From the NCBI GenBank assembly GCA_963814805.1, contig CAWFER010000016.1, positions 86,058-150,057 of the forward strand: a stretch of DNA of 64,000 nt, in the 5' to 3' direction. Under the pieces are notes generated by a model. It saw only the letters and a program-made list of their open reading frames with translations. It did no database searches and was not told the origin of the DNA. Within the stretch, counting starts at the first letter, position 1. Each line of letters starts with the position of its first letter. This stretch comes from AP-15 sp963814805 (lineage in GTDB: Bacteria > Pseudomonadota > Alphaproteobacteria > ATCC43930 > CGMCC-115725). Below are positions 57,465 through 64,000 of the stretch, one piece after another. The translations under genes and the position numbers were made by a program.

Positions 57465-58970
57465 TCAACCGCCAAGCGCAGCTCCCCCGCGCCTTCGCGC
57501 CAATTCGCGCAATGCCGGCGCCAGCCCTTCGACCAGATCCTCGGCCACCAGCGCGGCGCCGATTCGACCGGCGGCGTCGCCGTGCAGCCACACTGCCGCC
57601 GCAGCTGCGCTAAACGGCTCCATGTCCTGCGCCAACAATCCCAGCACCATGCCGGCGAGAACGTCGCCGCTGCCCGCCGTCGCCAGATCAGGCGGGGCGT
57701 TCGCATTGATCGCGACCCGCCCGTCCGGTGCGGCGACAACCGTGTCGGCGCCCTTCAGCACGATGACGGCGCCGCTCTGCCGCGCCGCGCGCCGCGCCCG
57801 CTCGGGCTTGCTGCCGCCGGCATCGAACAGGCGGGCGAACTCGCCCTCGTGCGGGGTCATTACCACCGGCGCACGGATCGCCGCGAACAGGGTCTGCGGA
57901 TCGCCGCCGAACGAGGTCAGCGCATCGGCGTCGAGCACCGCCCGCTTGCCGGCGGCGAGGATCGCCAGCACCTTGTCGCGGGTGTCGCCGCCGACCCCGG
58001 CGCCCGGGCCGATCAGCGCGGCATTGCGCCGCTGGTCCGCCAGCAGATCCTGAAAATCGCCGAGGCCTTCGATCGGATGGACGATGATCCCGGTCAGCGC
58101 CGCGGCGTAGATCGGGAAGGCGGCGTTGGGCGCGGCGAGGGTGACGAGCCCGGCGCCGAGCCGGGCGGCGCTGCGGGCGGCGAGCCGGGCCGCCCCGGTC
58201 ATCGCCGCGCCCCCGGCCACCAGCGCGTGCCCGCGGGTGTACTTATGACTGTCGAGGCCGGGCCGGGGCAAATCGGCGAGCCACCAGGCGGGGTCGTCCT
58301 CGGCGGTGTCGGGGGCAACCTCGTCGAGCGCCCTGTCCGGGACGCCGATCTGCGCCAGCACGGTCCGGCCGCAATGGATGCGCCCCGGCAGCAGCAGATG
58401 GCCGGGCTTTTTGCGAAAGAAGGTGACCGTCAGCGCGGCCATCGGCGCCGCGCCGCGCACCGCGCCCGTGGCGCCGTCGACCCCGCTCGGCACATCGACC
58501 GCGACCACCGGCAGCCCGAGCCGGGCGAGCGCCTCGACGACAGCGAGCGCCGCGCCCTCGATCGGCCGCGCCAGCCCGGCGCCGAAGATCGCGTCGATCG
58601 CCAGACCGGCGCCGCCAAGCGCCGCCGGCGTCAGCGCCTCGGCCGGCCCCGGCCAACGCCCGGCGGCGGCGGCCGCATCGCCGTGCAACCCCGCGCGCTC
58701 GCCGAGCAGCGCGAGCCGCACCGGCCAGCCGCGCTCGGCCAGGATGCGCGCCGCGACAAAGCCGTCGCCGCCGTTGTTGCCGGGACCGCATAGCACGACG
58801 AGCCGCCGCGGCGACCAGCGCCGCGAGACCGCGTCGGCGACGGCCAGTCCTGCCCTCTCCATCAAAGTGATGCCGGGGACGCCGCCGGCGATCGCCAGCC
58901 GGTCGGCCTCGGCCATCTGCGGCGGCGTCAACAGCGCTTTCTTGCCCCAGTCTTCGGATGAAATCGGCAT
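57465..58970 (-). CDS. nnr: Bifunctional NAD(P)H-hydrate epimerase/dehydratase
   Basis: This enzyme repairs hydrated NADH and NADPH. The N-terminal YjeF epimerase domain (about 1-215) has LCGPGNNGGDGFVAARIL and VDVPSGVDGATG. The C-terminal ADP/ATP-dependent dehydratase domain (about 225-500) has GHALVAGG, MTPHEGEFARLF and the catalytic TAGSGDVLAGMV. 501 residues, full length, frame intact. Confidence 0.95.
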   Translation of the reverse strand: MPISSEDWGKKALLTPPQMAEADRLAIAGGVPGITLMERAGLAVADAVSRRWSPRRLVVLCGPGNNGGDGFVAARILAERGWPVRLALLGERAGLHGDAAAAAGRWPGPAEALTPAALGGAGLAIDAIFGAGLARPIEGAALAVVEALARLGLPVVAVDVPSGVDGATGAVRGAAPMAALTVTFFRKKPGHLLLPGRIHCGRTVLAQIGVPDRALDEVAPDTAEDDPAWWLADLPRPGLDSHKYTRGHALVAGGAAMTGAARLAARSAARLGAGLVTLAAPNAAFPIYAAALTGIIVHPIEGLGDFQDLLADQRRNAALIGPGAGVGGDTRDKVLAILAAGKRAVLDADALTSFGGDPQTLFAAIRAPVVMTPHEGEFARLFDAGGSKPERARRAARQSGAVIVLKGADTVVAAPDGRVAINANAPPDLATAGSGDVLAGMVLGLLAQDMEPFSAAAAAVWLHGDAAGRIGAALVAEDLVEGLAPALRELARRRGGAALGG

Positions 58971-59090
58971 CGCCCAGATGTGGGATGCGGGCCGATCGCC
59001 GGAAAGCCCGGCGCGGACACCTGGCCGTGACGCTCTGGCTTCGCCCGGCCTTGACGCCTCGCGCGCGAACCGCTACCTCCAGCGGCGGCG

Positions 59091-59167
59091 GCGGGTGTAG
59101 CTCAGTTGGTTAGAGCGCCAGATTGTGGATCTGGATGTCGCCGGTTCAAATCCGGTCACTCGCCCCA
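59091..59167 (+). tRNA. tRNA-His (GTG)
   Basis: It reads GCGGGTGTAGCTCAGTTGG from 59091; the anticodon stem is CCAGA/TCTGG with loop TTGTGGA (anticodon GTG). Encoded CCA is at 59165-59167. A G at 59090 opposite discriminator C is the extra G-1 that marks tRNA-His. Confidence 0.95.
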
Positions 59168-59259
59168 GTTTTTTGACCGGTCCCGATCTTGGACATTATC
59201 TTCGCGGCATGACGCGCCCGCGGGAAGCGGACAGACTTGGACGACCACAGGAGGGCGCG

Positions 59260-59367
59260 ATGAAGAGAGCTCAAGAACGCAAGCCGCGGACGCGCGAGCG
59301 CTCCGCCCGGCATAAGGCCAAGCTCAAAGCGAAACGGCGGCGCCAACGCGCGCGGGCGCAGGGTTAG
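59260..59367 (+). CDS. 35-residue highly basic protein
   Basis: The frame starts MKRAQERKPRTRERSARHKA and is about half Lys/Arg, with no hydrophobic segment. A consensus AGGAGG at 59249-59254 lies five bases before the ATG, strong evidence of translation. It may be a nucleic-acid- or ribosome-associated peptide, an inference from charge only. It follows tRNA-His by about 90 bases, and the frame also opens upstream through the tRNA, which is not coding. Confidence 0.65.
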   Translation: MKRAQERKPRTRERSARHKAKLKAKRRRQRARAQG

Positions 59368-59412
59368 GCCAACCCCGCAGCCGCGCCCGGCTTATCCCTC
59401 CGTGCTCCAGCC

Positions 59413-59466
59413 CTGCGATCCGTCTCGGCCCTGCGATCCGTCTCAGCCGTGCGATCCGTCTCAGCC
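59413..59466. repeat. Three 18-bp tandem repeats
   Basis: Units at 59413-59430, 59431-59448 and 59449-59466 share CTGCGATCCGTCTC(G/A)GCC with one or two differences. The last unit supplies the stop codon of the leftward Zur-like gene, so the array looks like a recent local duplication of its 3' end. Confidence 0.8.
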
Positions 59467-59913
59467 GTGGGCGGCGCGGCAGGCCGGGCACAGCCCGCGC
59501 GCCTCGATGACGTGGCGGGCGACGACAAAGCCGCGACCCTCGCCGAGCCGGCGCAGGCTTTCGACGATCTCGCCATCGCGGATCTCCTCCGCCGCGCCGC
59601 AATCGTCGCAGATCATGAACTGGCTTTCGTGCGGGTGGTCGACGTCGGCGCAGGCGACATAGGCGCTCACACTCTCGATTTTGTGGATCAGCTTGCCGGC
59701 GAGCAGGAAGTCGAGCGCACGGTATACAGTCGGCGGCCCGAGCCGGCCGCGCTCGCGCTGTAGTTGGGCCAGTAGCGCATAGGCCCCGATCGGCTGCCGT
59801 GACGCCAGGATCAGCTCCAGCACCCGTCGGCGCACTGGCGTCAAGCGCAGCCTGCGGCCGGCGCAGATCCGCTGCGCGCGCGCCAGCGCGCGTTCGATGT
59901 CCCGGGACCGCAT
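59461..59913 (-). CDS. zur: Fur-family regulator, Zur-like
   Basis: A 150-residue winged-helix metalloregulator beginning MRSRDIERALARAQRICAGR. The DNA-binding half includes LRLTPVRRRVLELILA and GPPTVYRALDFLL. The dimerisation half has the family's two structural-zinc Cys pairs, MICDDCGAAEEI and GLCPACRAAHG, and the His/Asp/Glu-rich VDHPHESQFM. Absence of the HHDH-type Fur motif and the Zur-style CDxC context favour zinc sensing. It is divergent from the metal-related genes that follow. Confidence 0.85.
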   Translation of the reverse strand: MRSRDIERALARAQRICAGRRLRLTPVRRRVLELILASRQPIGAYALLAQLQRERGRLGPPTVYRALDFLLAGKLIHKIESVSAYVACADVDHPHESQFMICDDCGAAEEIRDGEIVESLRRLGEGRGFVVARHVIEARGLCPACRAAHG

Positions 59914-60080
59914 TGCAGGTCTCTCCGCGCGCCGCTCGGCCGCTCGTCGACCGTCGCCATACTACGGCATCCCGGGAGCGCCAGGCAACCAGCGGCGCGG
60001 GATAGACAAGCTTTCAGCCGGCCTCTATTTTCGCCAGCGGGCGCGCCTGCTGGCGAGGTGCGTCCGGGGGGCAGGTCGGA

Positions 60081-60527
60081 ATGCGGCCGCGTCGGCTGAG
60101 GCTCGGGATCACTGCCGCGTGGCTCGGCGTAATCGCGCTGGGCTTTAACGCGCTTGTCCCGATTCACCTCGCCTTCGATCTCGACCACGCCTTTGAGGCC
60201 ACAGCGCAGCGCCACAACGGGCCGGCGGCCAGGCACGATCTCACCTGGCGGCTGCTGGCGCTGTTGACCGGGCATCTCGACGGCGGCGGTTCATCGGGCG
60301 ACAATGCCGACGGCCATGGCAAGCACCACCACGCCGATTGCGCGGTGTGCAGCTCGCTCGGCGCCCTCGCCGGCTTCGCCCCGGCCACCCCCGTCCGGCT
60401 GTCGGCGCCGACCCGCGTCGAGGCTCCGATCCTGCCGGCCGCGACCGACCGCGCCCCGCGCCCCGCGACCGCGGTCGCCTACCAATCCCGTGCTCCGCCA
60501 ATCGCCAGGGCTCGCTCGACGACATAG
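60081..60527 (+). CDS. DUF2946 family protein
   Basis: A 148-residue protein from the ATG at 60081, with an N-terminal signal-anchor (LGITAAWLGVIALGFNALVP), a His-rich central stretch (GHGKHHHADCAVCSSLGALA) containing the family's CxxC, and a C-terminus ending in the typical SRAPP. DUF2946 genes commonly neighbour copper or zinc transport functions; a metal-binding role is plausible but unproven. First gene of a rightward run with the next three. Confidence 0.8.
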   Translation: MRPRRLRLGITAAWLGVIALGFNALVPIHLAFDLDHAFEATAQRHNGPAARHDLTWRLLALLTGHLDGGGSSGDNADGHGKHHHADCAVCSSLGALAGFAPATPVRLSAPTRVEAPILPAATDRAPRPATAVAYQSRAPPIARARSTT

Positions 60528-60589
60528 CCCAATCTGCCGGAACCGCGTCGCGGCGATCCGGCAACCCGCGATTCTTTCGGAGCACGATC

Positions 60590-61505
60590 ATGCACCGCGT
60601 AGTTTGTCGCGGCATTGCCGCTGCGGCCGTGGCGGCGTTCTTGCCAGGCGCCGAGGCAATGGCGCACGGCTTTGCCGGCGACCGCTTTTTCCCTGCCACG
60701 ATCTTGACCGACGACCCGTTTGTCGCCGACGAAGCCTCGTTGCCGACCGTCACCCTCAACCCGACCCAGAGCGACGGCTCGCGTGAGCTCGATATCGGCA
60801 GCGATCTGTCGATGCTGATCACCCCAAAATGGGACTTCACCCTCTCCGATCAGTGGGAGCACCTCAGATCGCCCGGCATGCCGGCGACGACCGGGTTTGG
60901 CGCGCTGACCACCGGAACCCAATACCAGCTGTTCATCAACCCCGAGCACGAGGCCATGGCTTTGGCCGCGCTCGATGTGACCTGGGGCAATACCGGGCGG
61001 GTAGAGGCCTTGGGCGCACCCGGATTCACCACGCTTTCGCCGACCTTCGATTTCGGCAAAGGCTTTGGCGATCTGCCCGAACTCGCTGCCCTGGCTGCGC
61101 CCGTTCGCCTTGACCGGCAATCTGAGCTTTAATTTACCGACCGAGACGGAAACCGCCGGCTTTCCCAACCCGGACAGCTTTTTTTACGGCTTCGCGGTCG
61201 AATACAGCCTGCCATACCTGCAGAGCGAGGTCCGAGACATCGGCCTGCAGGCGCCGTTCAACCGGCTGATCCCGCTTGTGGAATTCGCGCTGACGACGCC
61301 GTTCAACCGCGGCTATAGCGGGATGACGACCGGTACGGTCCAGCCCGGGGTCATTTGGGCCGGGCAATATTTCCAGGTCGGGGCCGAGGCGATCATCCCA
61401 ACCAACAGCCTGTCGGGGCACGGGATCGGCGGAGTCGTGCAGCTGCATTTCTATCTCGATGATCTGTTCCCGCACAGCATCGGCCGGCCGATCTCTCAAT
61501 GGTGA
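60590..61505 (+). CDS. Putative outer-membrane or periplasmic protein, one frameshift
   Basis: It begins at the ATG at 60590 with a signal peptide (RGIAAAAVAAFLPGAEAMAHG). The mature protein has alternating aromatic/polar strands (SDLSMLITPKWDFTLSDQW, FNLPTETETAGFPNP, GQYFQVGAEAIIPTN) and ends in LHFYLDDLFPHSIGRPISQW, features that suggest a beta-barrel or porin-like transporter. A one-base break lies near 61090. About 304 residues once corrected. No specific family recognised; its position before copC suggests a role in metal handling. Confidence 0.6.
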
Positions 61506-61873
61506 TCCGTCGCCCGATTGGAGCAGCGGCGGTCTTCGCCGCCGTTGTTCTTGGAGCGCCCGCGGCGCAGGCGCACGCCTTTCTCGATCATGCGAGCCCG
61601 GCGGTAGGCAGTTCGGTGCCGACCGCCCCGGCCGCGGTGACGATGTGGTTCACGCAGCAGCTCGAGCCAGCTTTCACCACGGCCACGGTGACCGACCAAG
61701 CCGGCAACCAGGTCGATACGGGCCCAGCTCAGGTCGACCCGAAAGACCCGACCGAACTGCACGTGGCGCTAAAGCCGCTGCCGCCCGGCACCTACACCGT
61801 CGCCTGGCACGCCCTCTCCGTCGACACCCATACGACCACCGGGCACTTCACCTTCACGGTGGGTGGCGGATGA
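61499..61873 (+). CDS. copC: Periplasmic copper-binding protein CopC
   Basis: A 124-residue protein with a Sec signal peptide ending AAQA, so that the mature N-terminus begins with His (HAFLDHASPAVGSSVP), the copper(II) ligand of CopC. The second site is VDTHTTTGHFTF. The Met-rich copper(I) loop of Pseudomonas CopC is missing, so it is the Cu(II)-only type. The GTG/ATG start region overlaps the end of the upstream gene, and copD follows by 46 bases. Confidence 0.9.
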   Translation: MVIRRPIGAAAVFAAVVLGAPAAQAHAFLDHASPAVGSSVPTAPAAVTMWFTQQLEPAFTTATVTDQAGNQVDTGPAQVDPKDPTELHVALKPLPPGTYTVAWHALSVDTHTTTGHFTFTVGGG

Positions 61874-61919
61874 GATGCCGACGCAGCAATAGCGGCGATC
61901 CTGAAACAGCGGGGGCGCA

Positions 61920-63911
61920 ATGGATGATTATCTGATTGCGGCGCGCGTGGTTCATTACGCCTCGACGATATCGCTCGCCGGGCTGTTCGCCTTCCTCTGC
62001 TTTGTCGCCGCCCCGGACGCCTCGGAAAGGCTGCGGCGGCGGTTGTCCGTGCTCGGCTGGGCGAGCCTGGTGCTGGCGCTGGTCTCGGGCTTGGGCTGGC
62101 TCCTGGTGCTGGCGGCAAAGCTGAGCGGCCAGCCACTCGACGCCGTATTGCAGCAGGGCGTCGTCACGGTCGTCTTGACTCGCACCCGCTTCGGCGAGGT
62201 CTGGCTCGCGCGCTTTGTGCTGGCCATGCTGCTGGCGCTCTGCCTGTTCGCCCGGCGGCGCTGGCGCGCGCAAGCTTGGAACTGGACCGGTCTGGCGCTC
62301 AGCGGCGGCATCCTCGGCAGCCTCGCCTGGGCCGGTCATGGCGGGGCGACGCCGGGCCGGCCGGGCGAACTGCACCTCGCTGCCGACATCCTGCATCTGC
62401 TCGCCGCCGGCGCCTGGCTCGGCTCGCTGATCCCGTTGGCGCTGCTGCTGGCCGAGGCGCGGCGGATCGGCGACCCTGATTGGGCGGCGCTGGCGCGGCG
62501 CGCGGTCCGGCGCTTTTCGATATTGGCGGCGGCGAGCGTCGCGATCCTGTTTGCCGCCGGTCTCGTCAACACCTGGTTTCTTGCCGGCACCGTCCCGGCT
62601 CTGATCGGCACCCTTTACGGCCGGCTGCTGCTGGCCAAGGTCACGATCTTCGCGACGATGGTGACGTTCGGCGCGGTCAACCTGTTGCGGATGGGGCCGC
62701 GCCTCGCCCCTGGCGCCGCCAGGCGGCCGGCCTTGTGGGCGGCGGCGGTCGGTCATCTGCGGCGCAACGCGCTGATCGAGGCGGCGCTCGGGCTGATTGT
62801 CCTCGCCATCGTCGGCCTGCTCGGCATCCTGCCGCCGGGCCTGCACACCGAGCCCGGCTGGCCATTGCCGTTCCGCCTCGAACTCACCGCACTAGCCGCC
62901 GCTTCCAGGGTGGCGCTGGCGATCCTAGCGGCTCTCGCCGGCGGCTGCGCGCTCGCCGGGGTCGCCCTCGCGGCGGCCGGCCATTACCGAGCGATGGTGA
63001 TGGCCGGCGCCGGGCTCATCCTGTTTCTCGGTCTCGGCGCTATCATCGTGCGGCCGACGGTCGAGCCCGCCTATCCGACCAGCTTCTACGCCCCGGCCCA
63101 ACCCTACGCCGCCGCCTCGGTGGTCGATGGCGCCCGTCTCTATGCCGAGAATTGCGCCCTCTGCCACGGCGCCGACGGCCGGGGCGACGGCCCCGCAGCC
63201 GCCGGGCTGGCGGTGCGCCCGGCCGATCTGACCGCGCCGCACCTCTTCGCCCATACCCCAGGCGATCTGTTCTGGTGGGTCAGCAACGGCCGCGCCCACG
63301 GCGTGATGCCGGGCTTTGCCGCGGTATTGAGCCCGGCCGAGCGGTGGGACGTGATCAACTTCGTGCGCGCCCGCGCCGCCGGCGTCCTGTCCAGCCATAT
63401 CGGGCCAACGGTATCGACCGCCGCCACTGCCGCGATCCCCGATTTCGCCTTTAAATCAGATGGCCGCCAGCACACCCTGGACGGCGTTCTGAAGACTGGG
63501 CCGGCATTGCTCGTGCTGTTCGGACGGCCGCCCTCGGCCGTGCGCCTGGCGCAACTCGGGGCGGCGCAGCAGCAAATCGAGGGCGGCCTGCGCGTCCTGG
63601 CGGTCGATTTGGCCCCCGCCCCTGCCCTCGCCGCCCCTGCCCTCGCCGCCTCGACCAGAGCGCCTGGCGAGGCCGGGCAGCGGGCGCCGCTGGTCGGCGT
63701 ATCGGCCGATGTCGCGGCCGCGCTATCGCTGTTCCGCGCCGGCCATCAGAGCGAGACCGATCTGCTGCTCGACCGGGCCGGCAATCTGCGCGCCCGCTGG
63801 ACCGGCGGCAGCCCGGGCGGGCTGCCCGACGCCGCGACAATTGCCGCCGCCGCCCAACAAGCCGCGCGGTTTCCGGCCGCACCCGTCAGCCATGCGGGTC
63901 ACGCGGGCTGA
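61920..63911 (+). CDS. copD: CopD-cytochrome c-thioredoxin-fold fusion
   Basis: A 663-residue inner-membrane protein. Residues 1 to about 370 are a CopD copper-transport domain with about eight helices and conserved His (ADILHLLAAGAWLGSL, ARVVHYASTISLAGLF). About 385-490 is a class I cytochrome c domain with heme motif C412-x2-C415-H416 and the later Met in HGVMPGF. About 500-650 is a thioredoxin/peroxiredoxin-like domain (IPDFAFKSDGRQHTLDGVL, LLVLFGRPP, LLLDRAGNLRARWTG) without the CxxC Cys pair. It ends in a His/Gly tail. The frame is intact throughout, so the fusion is real in this sequence. It probably moves or oxidises copper passed by CopC. Confidence 0.88.
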   Translation: MDDYLIAARVVHYASTISLAGLFAFLCFVAAPDASERLRRRLSVLGWASLVLALVSGLGWLLVLAAKLSGQPLDAVLQQGVVTVVLTRTRFGEVWLARFVLAMLLALCLFARRRWRAQAWNWTGLALSGGILGSLAWAGHGGATPGRPGELHLAADILHLLAAGAWLGSLIPLALLLAEARRIGDPDWAALARRAVRRFSILAAASVAILFAAGLVNTWFLAGTVPALIGTLYGRLLLAKVTIFATMVTFGAVNLLRMGPRLAPGAARRPALWAAAVGHLRRNALIEAALGLIVLAIVGLLGILPPGLHTEPGWPLPFRLELTALAAASRVALAILAALAGGCALAGVALAAAGHYRAMVMAGAGLILFLGLGAIIVRPTVEPAYPTSFYAPAQPYAAASVVDGARLYAENCALCHGADGRGDGPAAAGLAVRPADLTAPHLFAHTPGDLFWWVSNGRAHGVMPGFAAVLSPAERWDVINFVRARAAGVLSSHIGPTVSTAATAAIPDFAFKSDGRQHTLDGVLKTGPALLVLFGRPPSAVRLAQLGAAQQQIEGGLRVLAVDLAPAPALAAPALAASTRAPGEAGQRAPLVGVSADVAAALSLFRAGHQSETDLLLDRAGNLRARWTGGSPGGLPDAATIAAAAQQAARFPAAPVSHAGHAG

Positions 63912-63959
63912 GCCGGTCCGGTCACGCCGCCCCCGGACGTTAACCAGGCCACAGCGCGC

Positions 63960-64000
63960 CTAGAGATAGTCGCCGGCTGTCAGCCGGTCGGCACCACGCC
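63960..64000 (-). CDS. Possible 3' end of a leftward gene
   Basis: Reading leftward from the window edge, one frame gives RGADRLTAGDYL and then TAG at 63960-63962. Composition is compatible with a protein C-terminus, but 13 codons are too few to identify a family. Confidence 0.25.
   Translation of the reverse strand, partial: RGADRLTAGDYL

Overview
The window is GC-rich and looks like an alphaproteobacterial chromosome, probably of the Rhizobiales/Rhodospirillales type. The reasons are gene order and family variants: a fused trpE(G) behind a WWW leader peptide, GAAC-N7-GAAC LexA box, an EcfG-like promoter, the tig-clpP-clpX-lon-hup order, and a nuoA-N operon that runs on into birA-coaX-rnj-mce-DUF1467. 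No plasmid, phage, transposase, integrase or CRISPR signature was seen.

Layout. 0-12.6 kb: partial aldo/keto reductase, csbD, ppiD, a lower-GC gene of unknown function, leftward trpL-trpE(G) and a YibQ-like deacetylase, then the rightward run trpD-trpC-moaC-moeA and lexA. 12.6-21.1 kb: tatB-tatC, hflK-hflC-DUF2065, mrp, a decayed patch with gene remnants, and groES-groEL under a CIRCE element. 21.3-28.6 kb: a Crp/Fnr regulator, a perfect 22-bp palindrome, a very large CheB-CheR-PAS-histidine kinase-REC-REC-LuxR protein, a 26-residue membrane peptide, a small membrane protein and a universal stress protein remnant. 28.7-48.1 kb: one long leftward block with all 14 Complex I genes followed by birA, coaX, rnj, mce, DUF1467 and tag; two small genes resembling a DUF4258/DUF2283 pair sit between nuoF and nuoG. 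48.3-59.2 kb: tRNA-Asp, tRNA-Val, HU, Lon, ClpX, ClpP, trigger factor, tRNA-Leu, malonyl-CoA decarboxylase, the NAD(P)HX repair enzyme and tRNA-His. 59.2-64 kb: a 35-residue basic protein, a Zur-like regulator and a metal-related run: DUF2946, a possible outer-membrane protein, CopC, and a CopD-cytochrome c-thioredoxin-fold fusion.

How the genes work together. The window is mostly housekeeping: tryptophan and molybdopterin synthesis, SOS control, Tat export, membrane-protease control, Fe-S carrier, chaperonins, respiratory Complex I and the ATP-dependent proteases. Accessory interest lies in the one-protein signalling hybrid, the small gene pair inside the nuo operon, the copper/zinc cluster at the right end, and the trp attenuator.

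Caveat. Many housekeeping genes are interrupted by single-base frameshifts (trpE(G), yibQ, trpD, trpC, moaC, moeA, lexA, tatB, hflC, hflK, mrp, crp, cheB/R, nuoF, nuoG, mcd and the 60.6-kb gene). Conserved protein continues in another frame across each break, and correcting one base often restores natural 4-8 bp gene overlaps. These look like uncorrected sequence errors rather than decay. For such genes the span of the whole conserved protein is given.
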